Assembly (NCBI GenBank): GCA_027365375.1 | Contig: DAHXNM010000105.1 | Location: 1 to 6,105 of the forward strand | DNA from: Ferrimicrobium sp. | GTDB lineage: Bacteria; Actinomycetota; Acidimicrobiia; Acidimicrobiales; Acidimicrobiaceae | Length of the DNA: 6,105 nt | Reading direction: 5' to 3' | Part shown: positions 1-5,788 of the stretch, piece after piece | Numbering within the stretch: the stretch's first letter is position 1 | How the letters are laid out: each line of letters starts with the position of its first letter | The notes under the pieces: model-generated | Seen by the model: only the letters and a program-made list of their open reading frames with translations | Told to the model about the DNA's origin: nothing | Databases searched by the model: none | Program-made: the position numbers and the translations under genes

Positions 1-1
1 A

Positions 2-1126
2 CCGCTGCAAGGAATTCGAGTCGTTGAGATGGCGGGGATTGGACCGGCCCCGTTTGCGGGGATGATGTTGGCCGATCTTGGAGCGACTGTGATCAGGATC
101 GATCCGCCAAAGCGTCCAGGAATTGGCGCAGATCTGATGGGCAGAGGTAAGCGCGCCATCGCAATCGATGCGAAGAAGCCGGGGGCCAATGAGGTAATTT
201 TGAGAATCGTGGATCGCTCCTCTATTCTCATTGAAGGCTTTCGACCAGGTGTTATGGAACGTTTGGGCCTCGGTCCTGAGCAGTTGATGGCGACGAACCC
301 ACGACTTATCTATGGAAGGATGACTGGCTGGGGCCAGGAAGGGTCAAAGGCTACTCGTTCTGGGCATGATATCAACTACATATCGCTCTCTGGTGTACTG
401 GGTTCGATCGCCGGATCGGAGCATGGGCCGAGCATTCCACTCAACCTAGTTGGAGATTTTGGTGGCGGAGGAATGCTGCTCGTCGCTGGAGTGCTTGCTG
501 CGTTAATTGAATCTCATCGGACCGGTCGTGGTCAGGTGGTTGATGCCGCTATGGTCGATGGCTCCCTGCTGCTGATGACCATGATCTACTCGATGTTTCA
601 AGAGGGAGGGTGGTCGGCTTCTCCTGGGAACAACCTTCTCGATGGCGGTGCCCCGTTCTATAGAAGTTATCGTACAAAGGATGATCGTTGGCTGGCGGTA
701 GGTGCACTAGAACCTCAGTTCTTTAACGAGCTCGTCACCAAGCTGGGTCTGAGTAATAGATTTAATGTTAAGGATCAGTACGATCATCGGTTGTGGCCGG
801 AGATGGAGGCCGCCTTTGCGGAGGAGTTCGCTGGTCGCTCTCGTTCCGACTGGGAGGCGTTCTTTGCGCTCTCGGATGCCTGTGTCACTCCAGTCTTAAC
901 CATGGCCGAGTCACTCGAGCACCCTTTCCATCAAGAACGTGGAAGTTTTGTTAAAGTCGGTGGCTTTACTCAGCCGAGTCCGGCCCCTAGGTTCAGCCAT
1001 CAGACTGACGAAGATCGACGATCGCGTCCAGAGCTCAGCTACGATTCAAGGGGTATTCTAGAGGAGATCGGAATCGGTCGTGATGAGGCCGATGCGCTGT
1101 GTGCGCAAGGGTTGGTCATAGAGTAG
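2..1126 (+). CDS. Alpha-methylacyl-CoA racemase (CoA-transferase family III, CaiB/BaiF fold), 5'-partial
   Basis: This enzyme interconverts the (2R)- and (2S)-epimers of 2-methyl-branched acyl-CoA thioesters, which feeds branched fatty acids or sterol side chains into beta-oxidation in the cytosol. The reading frame is open to the left edge. Before the first visible ATG (position 29) the frame reads PLQGIRVVE, the usual N-terminal strand of the family, so ATG 29 is internal and only a few codons are missing. Counting from that Met, the catalytic residues of M. tuberculosis MCR (His126, Asp156, Glu241) match His113 in SGHDINYISL, Asp143 in LNLVGDFGGGG and Glu228 in GALEPQFF, all with the same offset of 13. 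Family signatures DLGATVIRID, LIEGFRPGVMERLGLG, MTGWGQ, GQVVDAAMVDG, LDGGAPFY and SDACVTPVL are present in order. The gene is full length at its 3' end and ends 5 bases before the ATPase gene, suggesting an operon. Specificity within family III is inferred from these signatures; a related CoA-transferase is less likely. Confidence 0.93.
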   Translation, partial: PLQGIRVVEMAGIGPAPFAGMMLADLGATVIRIDPPKRPGIGADLMGRGKRAIAIDAKKPGANEVILRIVDRSSILIEGFRPGVMERLGLGPEQLMATNPRLIYGRMTGWGQEGSKATRSGHDINYISLSGVLGSIAGSEHGPSIPLNLVGDFGGGGMLLVAGVLAALIESHRTGRGQVVDAAMVDGSLLLMTMIYSMFQEGGWSASPGNNLLDGGAPFYRSYRTKDDRWLAVGALEPQFFNELVTKLGLSNRFNVKDQYDHRLWPEMEAAFAEEFAGRSRSDWEAFFALSDACVTPVLTMAESLEHPFHQERGSFVKVGGFTQPSPAPRFSHQTDEDRRSRPELSYDSRGILEEIGIGRDEADALCAQGLVIE

Positions 1127-1131
1127 GGCTC

Positions 1132-2346
1132 ATGTTCTACCTGGGGCGACAGGCGGGAGGTGCCCCGTTCTTTACGTCTGATAGATCGCACCTGCTCGTG
1201 CTTGGACCTCCGAGGTCAGGGAAGACGTCGTCGTTGGTAATTCCTAACGCTCGTCTTTTTCCAGGAGCTGTCGTCGTCACCTCCACCAAGAACGACATCC
1301 TAGACGCCATCTTGGTGCGGCGTCGGGAGGTTGGTAACGTCTGGGTCTTCGATCCGAGTGGGGAGTTCCCGTTGCCGGATGGTGCGTGCCGTGCGAGCTG
1401 GTCGCCGGTGGCGGCGTCGGTCAATCTCGAGGAGGCGGTACTCGTAGCCGAGGGTTTCGTCACTGTAGCACTAGGTACTGGATCATCTACGGATCGCCAC
1501 TGGATTGACCGCGCTAAGGCACTTCTAGCACCGCTTTTTCTAGCGGCACAGCTGTCGGGGGTATCGGCAAGCGTCGTTGCAAGCTGGATCGATCGACGCG
1601 ATTTTGCCGAGCCCCTAGATGCCCTTCAGTTCTCGGGCGAGGAGCGTGCCGTAGAGGTGCTTCAAGGGATATTAGGAACTGAGGCAAGGGAGCGATCTGC
1701 GATCATCTCGTCGACCTCAGCGGCCTTGGCCGCATACCGCTTCCGGGATCAAGAATATGGAGAGGAGTTCGTACCTTCCAATTTTGTCGTCAGCCAAGAC
1801 CTTCTTCTAGTGGTATCACCGTCTCTGGTGCAGACGGTGGTGGCTCCAGTTGTGGTAGCGCTTTTGGACGAGATCCGACGAGCAGCCTATCGCGCCACGG
1901 CGCTTGGCGCAGAGCCAAAGGTAGCATTGCTGCTAGACGAGATGGCAAATATAGCCCCGCTACCCTCACTTGGTTCGTTGTTGTCGGAGGGAGTCAGTCA
2001 AGGGGTCTATCTGCTTGGAGCCCTACAAGACCTCTCACAGGCGCGAGAGCGTTGGCCTGCGTTGATGCGAGGTTTACTCACCCTCTTTGGCACCACCGTC
2101 GTACTTGGTGGTATCGGGGATATCGAGACCCTGCGGATGCTTGAGGAGCTTTTTGGAAGCATTGATCGTGCCGAGGTTGGATGGCAACGAGGTGGGTTCC
2201 TACGTCTTACCACAAGCACTCACAAGGTAGCGAGACCACTATTTAGCCGCGGTGAACTTCGTGAGCTCGGTCCGTTTGAGGCGGTGGTACTCGATCTACG
2301 GGGAGGATCGGGGAGGGTGCGGCTCACGCCTGATTTTCTCCCATAG
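1132..2346 (+). CDS. VirD4/TraG-like type IV coupling ATPase (TraM-recognition domain), short soluble form
   Basis: This is a P-loop ATPase of the type IV coupling protein class, which in conjugation and type IV secretion recruits DNA or protein substrate to the channel. With the start at ATG 1132 the protein has 404 residues. Walker A is GPPRSGKT (25-32), followed by VVTSTKNDI (48-56) and VWVFDPSGEF (70-79) then WSP (90-92), as in TraG/VirD4 proteins. Residues about 100-205 are helical and correspond to the all-alpha domain. Walker B is VALLLDE (264-270), leading into MANIAPLPSLGSLLSEGVSQG and QDLSQ (299-303). The protein begins almost at the P-loop, so the N-terminal transmembrane segments of classical VirD4 (about 600 residues) are absent. 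A GTG at 1099 would add 11 residues and overlap the racemase; I prefer ATG 1132, with a weak AGGG just upstream, but the start is not certain. No relaxase, VirB4 or other secretion gene is visible, so a role in transfer is inferred from family only. Confidence 0.85.
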   Translation: MFYLGRQAGGAPFFTSDRSHLLVLGPPRSGKTSSLVIPNARLFPGAVVVTSTKNDILDAILVRRREVGNVWVFDPSGEFPLPDGACRASWSPVAASVNLEEAVLVAEGFVTVALGTGSSTDRHWIDRAKALLAPLFLAAQLSGVSASVVASWIDRRDFAEPLDALQFSGEERAVEVLQGILGTEARERSAIISSTSAALAAYRFRDQEYGEEFVPSNFVVSQDLLLVVSPSLVQTVVAPVVVALLDEIRRAAYRATALGAEPKVALLLDEMANIAPLPSLGSLLSEGVSQGVYLLGALQDLSQARERWPALMRGLLTLFGTTVVLGGIGDIETLRMLEELFGSIDRAEVGWQRGGFLRLTTSTHKVARPLFSRGELRELGPFEAVVLDLRGGSGRVRLTPDFLP

Positions 2347-2360
2347 GTCGCCTGATCCCT

Positions 2361-2416
2361 GGTGGCAGGTGACTCCGAGTGCGAGTCTGGTGGCTGGTGA
2401 CACCGAGTGCGAGTCT
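2361..2416. repeat. Two tandem 28-bp repeats, 26/28 identical
   Basis: Copy 1 (2361-2388) and copy 2 (2389-2416) are directly adjacent. Each starts GGTGGC and ends GAGTGCGAGTCT. They differ only at unit position 7 (A/T) and position 14 (T/A). The next bases, GGTATG, resemble the start of a third unit for three bases and then diverge. The repeats lie in the gap between the coupling-ATPase stop (2346) and the channel start (2434). The second copy supplies the proposed -35 box of the channel promoter. No part is in a supported coding frame; a GTG at 2407 inside copy 2 is in frame with the channel but is an unlikely start. Confidence 0.95.
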
Positions 2417-2424
2417 GGTATGCT
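2397..2424 (+). promoter_or_regulatory. Candidate promoter for the potassium channel gene
   Basis: GTGACA at 2397-2402 matches the TTGACA -35 consensus at five of six positions. TATGCT at 2419-2424 fits a -10 box, with a 16-base spacer. Transcription would start at about 2431-2434, practically on the channel's ATG at 2434, giving a leaderless or nearly leaderless mRNA. That agrees with the absence of any Shine-Dalgarno there. The -35 lies in the second 28-bp repeat; the first copy has GTGACT at the same place, a poorer match, and no -10 at the right distance. This is a consensus match made by eye. Confidence 0.4.
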
Positions 2425-2433
2425 TGCCCTGCA

Positions 2434-3411
2434 ATGCCATCGTTGTTTGCCATACTGCTAACCAAGGTAAAACGTAGCCAGATTATTGCGCTGCTGGTCG
2501 CTTCGTTTGTCTGTTTGGTGATCGGCGCAGTTGCCTTCGCCGTCACTCAACATGTCAGCATAGGAATAGGGCTGTACTGGGCTATCACGACGGCCACCAC
2601 TGTGGGTTATGGAGATGTGACGCCGCACAATACAGCCGGTCGTGTGGTAGCCGTACTTGTGATGGTAACCACCATCCCACTTTTTGGTGCCGCCTTTGCT
2701 TTTCTGGCTGCATCGTTGACGGCTACTCGACTCGCTAAGCTCTTGCACATGCGAGAAGGGCCGCCCAAGGGGAGTTTTGTCGCCATCTACGGCATGCACG
2801 ATGCGGTGCGCAAGATAGCTGCTGAGGTGGCTGCTACTGGAGAGAGAGTAGTGGTTATCGCCGAGAGCAACTTAGAGAGTCTACCTGCGGCCGTAGATAC
2901 TATCAAGGGAGACCCCACCCTCGAGGTCGTGCTCCGTCGCTCGGAGCCAGAGCGCGCCACCCGCCTTCTGATCGCAGTCGAGGATGAGAAGGATGCACTC
3001 CTCATCGCGGTAATGCTCCGTCACCTCGCTCCGTTGGTTCCTCTGATCGCGGTTGCGAACTCTTCGCGGATCGCGACCGCTCTGACCGATCTGGGCGTGC
3101 AGACTACGGTGTCGATTGAGGATCTATTGGGACATACTCTCGCCAAGAGTATCGAGACTCCGCATGCTGGAGATCTTTTACTGGAGATGGTTCGTTCTCC
3201 CGAGATGGTGTTTCGTGAGTTTGGCGCCTCGCCAGAGTTGGTTGGACAGACTCTGAGCCAGGCTCGGTCACTTGAGCATGGATTGTTGCTTGGAGTTGTG
3301 AAGCAGGGACAAATCCATATGGGTGTCTCCACCGATCCGACTATTGAGGCTGGGGATACCTTGCTCGTGCTTCGACGACGAATCGAGGAGCGCGCCCGCG
3401 AGCGTATCTAG
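2434..3411 (+). CDS. Two-TM potassium channel with RCK (TrkA-N/TrkA-C) regulatory domain
   Basis: This is a K+-selective ion channel of the inner membrane, with a cytoplasmic RCK domain of the type that gates by ligand binding (nucleotide or divalent cation, as in MthK- or YugO-like channels). With the start at ATG 2434 it has 325 residues. After a basic KVKR (11-14) come TM1 (about 16-38), a pore helix YWAITTATT (48-56), the selectivity filter TVGYGD (56-61) and TM2 (about 70-95). The Rossmann-like RCK-N region spans about 115-235 and a TrkA-C domain about 258-315, the latter ending IEAGDTLLVLRRR. The segment VAIYGMHDAVRKIAAEV (116-132) occupies the RCK nucleotide-binding turn but lacks a full GxGxxG, so ligand choice is open. 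An in-frame GTG at 2407 lies inside the tandem repeat and adds nine residues without family character, so ATG 2434 is preferred. The gene is complete and probably transcribed from its own promoter. No transporter partner such as TrkH is visible. Confidence 0.93.
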   Translation: MPSLFAILLTKVKRSQIIALLVASFVCLVIGAVAFAVTQHVSIGIGLYWAITTATTVGYGDVTPHNTAGRVVAVLVMVTTIPLFGAAFAFLAASLTATRLAKLLHMREGPPKGSFVAIYGMHDAVRKIAAEVAATGERVVVIAESNLESLPAAVDTIKGDPTLEVVLRRSEPERATRLLIAVEDEKDALLIAVMLRHLAPLVPLIAVANSSRIATALTDLGVQTTVSIEDLLGHTLAKSIETPHAGDLLLEMVRSPEMVFREFGASPELVGQTLSQARSLEHGLLLGVVKQGQIHMGVSTDPTIEAGDTLLVLRRRIEERARERI

Positions 3412-3472
3412 TCAAAATTTCAGCTCCCCCCGCTACTCTAAGTACTGTGTTTACTGTTGTCTGTAGCTACGG

Positions 3473-4594
3473 ATGAGGATTATCAAAGGGCTTTTCGTTG
3501 TAACCGGCGCGCTCGTTTTACTCTCCTCCTGCTCGCAAATGCAGACTGGGTCAAAAAAATCCCCCAGCGTCGCTCGCGCCCCGACCCGCCGCCACGCAGC
3601 GGGCGATGCAAAAAAGCCGACGGTCTCAACCGTGCGTCCGACCACAGGAAAGAGTACGAAGGTCACTAGCAAGAGTACGAAGGCTGCCACAACACCTTCG
3701 ACTCCGCCGGTGCAGACCCAGAGCACTCCGACTCCGCTACCTACTCCGGCTGCCCTCACCCCATTTTCGGGTTCAACGCCTGCGACTTGGACTCCAGCTG
3801 GACGACTGGTAAATGGAACTCCCGCCGTCTACGAGACGACGTTGGTTCCCCCTGGCGGTTCACAACCCGCCGGTATTGCATGGATGGATCAAAACCTGCT
3901 TTCAGCGCGCCTCTATTCAGGGTCAGGCAGTCCCGGCGGAGGACCATATCAGTACACTGCGCCCATCCAGCCAGCCCAGGCAGCCACCCTCGTTGCAGCC
4001 TTCAATGGTGGCTTTTTCATGAGTTCGGCACACGGCGGATACTACACACAGGGCAAGGTAATAGTTCCACTGGTGGCCGGCGCGGCCTCCCTAGTGATCT
4101 ACTCCAATGGAGATGTGAACATCGGGGCCTGGGGAACCGATGTTGGCATGGCGTCCAATGTGGTTGGTGTCCGTCAAAATCTCGTCCCACTGGTGGCCAA
4201 TGCTGCTCCCACCCCGACGGCGGAGAGTTCCAATTGGCAGCTTTGGGGAGTGACATGTGGGCTTACCTCGTGTGCATCCACGGTGCCAGGTATTGAGAAT
4301 CAGTGGCGTTCTGGGGTTGGGATCACCAGCAATGGTGCTCTTGTCTATGTCCAGGGCCCATCGCTTGATCCGCTTCAGTTGGCTGATCTCCTAGTGAGGG
4401 CGGGAGCTGTGCGAGCGATGGAACTTGACATCAATCCAGACTGGCCAATCTTTGCTAGCTACAGTCCGGCAACACCGGGTGGACTCGCATCGGCTGCGAA
4501 CGGCACAAAACTTTTGCCAACTACAGTTCAGGGCCCATGGACCTTCTTTGAACCTTGGTGGGCCCGAGACTTCGTCACTATGTCGGCTCGATAA
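3473..4594 (+). CDS. Secreted lipoprotein with phosphodiester-glycosidase (NAGPA/DUF2233-like) domain
   Basis: The 373-residue protein starts with a lipoprotein signal: basic MRIIK, hydrophobic core, then lipobox LSSC with Cys20 as the lipidation site. Residues about 21-110 form a low-complexity linker rich in Thr, Pro, Ser and Lys (KSTKVTSKSTK, then TPTPLPTP), suited to spanning the cell wall. The globular part, about 115-373, resembles the phosphodiester glycosidase family, whose founding member removes GlcNAc from phosphodiester-linked GlcNAc. Supporting segments are LVAAFNGGFF (173-182), a beta-rich middle, QWRSGVGITSNGALVYV (277-293) and LADLLVRAGAVRAMELDIN (303-321). Where many members have an LDGGGS-like loop, this one reads LDINPDW, so it may form a distinct subgroup. 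Cys262 and Cys267 could form an extracytoplasmic disulfide. The gene lies 61 bases after the channel, with no clear Shine-Dalgarno. The domain call is from motif memory; the substrate is unknown, with envelope glycans the obvious guess. Confidence 0.8.
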   Translation: MRIIKGLFVVTGALVLLSSCSQMQTGSKKSPSVARAPTRRHAAGDAKKPTVSTVRPTTGKSTKVTSKSTKAATTPSTPPVQTQSTPTPLPTPAALTPFSGSTPATWTPAGRLVNGTPAVYETTLVPPGGSQPAGIAWMDQNLLSARLYSGSGSPGGGPYQYTAPIQPAQAATLVAAFNGGFFMSSAHGGYYTQGKVIVPLVAGAASLVIYSNGDVNIGAWGTDVGMASNVVGVRQNLVPLVANAAPTPTAESSNWQLWGVTCGLTSCASTVPGIENQWRSGVGITSNGALVYVQGPSLDPLQLADLLVRAGAVRAMELDINPDWPIFASYSPATPGGLASAANGTKLLPTTVQGPWTFFEPWWARDFVTMSAR

Positions 4595-4599
4595 CGCCG

Positions 4600-4625
4600 C
4601 TATTCGGGCTATTGCCTAGCCATAG
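4600..4625. terminator. Weak bulged hairpin between convergent genes
   Basis: CTAT (4600-4603) pairs with ATAG (4622-4625), and GGCTA (4607-4611) pairs with TAGCC (4617-4621) around a TTGCC loop. A three-base bulge (4604-4606) interrupts the left arm. It starts six bases after the lipoprotein stop, where a terminator is expected, and the convergent methyltransferase gene ends at 4676. It has no U-tract and the stem is short, so a Rho-independent role is doubtful. A second weak inverted repeat, GGGTT (4641-4645) with AACCC (4664-4668), lies further into the same gap. Confidence 0.25.
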
Positions 4626-4675
4626 AAGATGTATCGAGACGGGTTGTTGCAGTATGTGTTGAGAACCCATAGTGC

Positions 4676-5455
4676 TTACACGGAGGCGAGGATAGCTATA
4701 GATGTGATCACGAATATAGCGCCGGGTTTGGTCGCCCACTCTTGCCATCCTTTTGCGAGGGTTGCGAGCTCCTCTTGGTTACTGAGTCCAAGACGAAGCG
4801 CCTCGCTCGCATAGGTTGAGTGGAGTACCCTTCCTGCCCACGAGTCTGCCCACCAATGACGCAGTTCGGTGGTGGCATAGGTCCAGGTGGTAGTGTGAAC
4901 CTGATGGTTGGGCAGACCACAGTCGAGTGCTAAAGAGGAGAGCTCACGGCCGATGTTTGGGTTAACATCGTTGTGAGCTGCGATTTCTTGATAGAGCTGC
5001 ATCCAACGCTCAAGCGATGGTGAACTCGGCCACCAAAGCATTCGGTCGTAGTCAGCGTCGGCGAAGGCGACAAAACGACTAGCCACTCGAGCCATCTCCC
5101 GTATGGCACGTTGTGGGTCGCCAAGGTGTTGGAGAACCTGATGGGCATGTACGATATCGAAGCTACCGTCTTGAAAAGGTAGATTGTAGGCATCTCCTGC
5201 AGCGCCGAATACGCGAGTATCATCGCCAACGGCTTCTTGGATGATGGTCGGTGTGCGATCGAGGGCGACCACGTACCCATCAGGGACAAGCCTGGCAAAG
5301 TCACGAGTGATGGTTCCTGGGCCGCAACCAACATCTAGCAAGTGATCGCCATCATTGATTACGGAGACTAGATAACTGGCAGAGTTGTCGGCTCCTCGCC
5401 AGCGATGCGACGCAAGTACGCTTGAGTCGTGACCATGAATATAGGTGTTGGCCAT
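4676..5455 (-). CDS. Class I SAM-dependent methyltransferase (UbiE-like, methyltransferase-11 type)
   Basis: The 259-residue protein is a cytosolic methyltransferase using S-adenosylmethionine; the acceptor is unknown. The N-terminus YIHGHDSSVLASHRWRGA followed by SASYLV is a conserved lead-in seen in many actinobacterial members. Motif I is LLDVGCGPGTIT (39-50). Asp66, in YVVALDRTP, ends strand beta-2 and should bind the ribose hydroxyls. The adenine-side motif is GDAYNLPFQDGSFDIVHAHQ (88-107), followed by VLQHLGDPQRAIREMARV. The C-terminal part (about 145-240) is helical, Trp-rich, and probably forms the substrate cap. The start is well supported: ATG at 5455-5453 has an AAAGGAG five bases upstream. 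The gene is convergent with the lipoprotein and reads away from the IS607 end, so it is likely transcribed alone. A ubiquinone/menaquinone role is not implied, since this superfamily is very broad. Confidence 0.9.
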   Translation of the reverse strand: MANTYIHGHDSSVLASHRWRGADNSASYLVSVINDGDHLLDVGCGPGTITRDFARLVPDGYVVALDRTPTIIQEAVGDDTRVFGAAGDAYNLPFQDGSFDIVHAHQVLQHLGDPQRAIREMARVASRFVAFADADYDRMLWWPSSPSLERWMQLYQEIAAHNDVNPNIGRELSSLALDCGLPNHQVHTTTWTYATTELRHWWADSWAGRVLHSTYASEALRLGLSNQEELATLAKGWQEWATKPGAIFVITSIAILASV

Positions 5456-5460
5456 AGAGG

Positions 5461-5467
5461 CTCCTTT
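5461..5467 (-). promoter_or_regulatory. Shine-Dalgarno of the methyltransferase gene
   Basis: CTCCTTT on the plus strand reads AAAGGAG on the coding strand, followed by five bases (CCTCT) before the ATG. It is the only strong ribosome binding site in the window and fixes the start at 5455. The other genes with a visible start have weak or no such motif. Confidence 0.85.
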
Positions 5468-5511
5468 CTGCTGCTCACTCCCTAACTAGCGCCTCGACAC
5501 GGCTGAGACTA

Positions 5512-5532
5512 ATCTCGTCATTCGTGACAGAT
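5512..5532. promoter_or_regulatory. Bulged inverted repeat with TTCG loop upstream of the methyltransferase
   Basis: ATCT-C-GTCA (5512-5520) pairs with TGACAGAT (5525-5532) over eight base pairs, with one unpaired C (5516) and a four-base TTCG loop. It lies 57 bases upstream of the methyltransferase ATG, on the promoter side, and could be an operator or a structure in the 5' leader. The arms are not long enough to rule out chance. I could not find a convincing -10/-35 pair for the methyltransferase around it. Confidence 0.35.
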
Positions 5533-5713
5533 CTGCGTTGGAGAACATAGCTGGTGACTATTGTGTCTTACTCACCCGTAGGAGTGTAGAGAGCGATCGT
5601 TATGTTCGGGTATCTTTTGATTGCTCCGGAGCGATTATTGGATTCGTGATCAGGCTTGGTATGCCAGCTATATGCCAACCCTATGATACTGGTGGATCAG
5701 ATTCCACGATTAG

Positions 5714-5725
5714 TCGTCTAGACGA
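5714..5725. repeat. Perfect 12-bp palindrome upstream of tnpA
   Basis: TCGTCTAGACGA is identical to its reverse complement. It lies 63 bases before the tnpA ATG. It could be a binding site for a dimeric protein, such as the transposase itself or a repressor, but no second copy is visible in the window and its role is unknown. Confidence 0.5.
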
Positions 5726-5776
5726 TGGGGCCCACTACTGCTACTCTCCAGGTAAGCACTCTTAAACGAAGTTTCC

Positions 5777-5782
5777 AATAAT
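5777..5782 (+). promoter_or_regulatory. Candidate -10 box for leaderless tnpA transcription
   Basis: AATAAT differs from TATAAT at one position and ends six bases before the tnpA ATG at 5789, so transcription would begin at or near the start codon. No good -35 is present at 16-19 bases upstream. The lack of a Shine-Dalgarno before the ATG agrees with leaderless translation but does not prove it. Confidence 0.25.
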
Positions 5783-5788
5783 GCCTAT

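Larger units (their letters stand above)
5468..5788. other. Gene-free stretch between the methyltransferase and tnpA; probably includes the IS left end
   Basis: No gene is supported here. A 75-codon frame from a TTG at 5538 to 5765 has no ribosome binding site, no recognisable motif and unremarkable composition, so it is treated as chance or a remnant. The stretch holds the bulged hairpin at 5512-5532, a TATGCCA direct repeat (5660-5666 and 5671-5677, period 11), a TATGAT hexamer (5682-5687) without a -35 partner, and a 12-bp palindrome at 5714-5725. IS607 elements lack terminal inverted repeats and make no target duplication, so the left boundary cannot be placed from one copy, but it should fall within this stretch. 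Confidence 0.6.

Noticed and set aside
2361..2416. The two 28-bp repeats as a minimal CRISPR array
   Set aside because: The copies are directly adjacent with no spacer between them, and no cas gene is visible.
1137..3332. Antisense frames over the coupling ATPase and channel genes, and a short plus-strand frame at 2252-2461 spanning their junction
   Set aside because: Compositionally they are shadows of the coding strand; none has a ribosome binding site or motif.
3432..3470. GCTAC/GTAGC inverted repeat and GTAGCTAC palindrome before the lipoprotein start
   Set aside because: Arms of five to eight bases, common by chance, and no promoter elements could be aligned with them.
3606..4296. Plus- and minus-strand frames inside the lipoprotein gene
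   Set aside because: Arg/Ser/Pro-rich shadow translations of the GC-rich linker and domain; the lipobox and NAGPA motifs fix the real frame.
4629..4814. 61-codon plus-strand frame starting in the convergent gap
   Set aside because: Runs antisense into the methyltransferase 3' end, with no motif or ribosome binding site.
4676..5334. Minus-strand frames in other registers over the methyltransferase (4708-4920 and 4930-5334)
   Set aside because: They overlap the well-supported methyltransferase frame completely and show no family features.
5682..5687. TATGAT as the tnpA -10 box
   Set aside because: No -35 at a normal distance (the nearest TTGGTA is 20 bases away), and it would leave a leader of about 95 bases; kept only as a note in the intergenic entry.
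5538..5765. 75-codon frame from a TTG start, ending 23 bases before tnpA
   Set aside because: TTG start without a ribosome binding site, no recognisable domain, and it covers the palindrome and repeats of the presumed IS end. A decayed gene fragment cannot be excluded, but nothing supports it.
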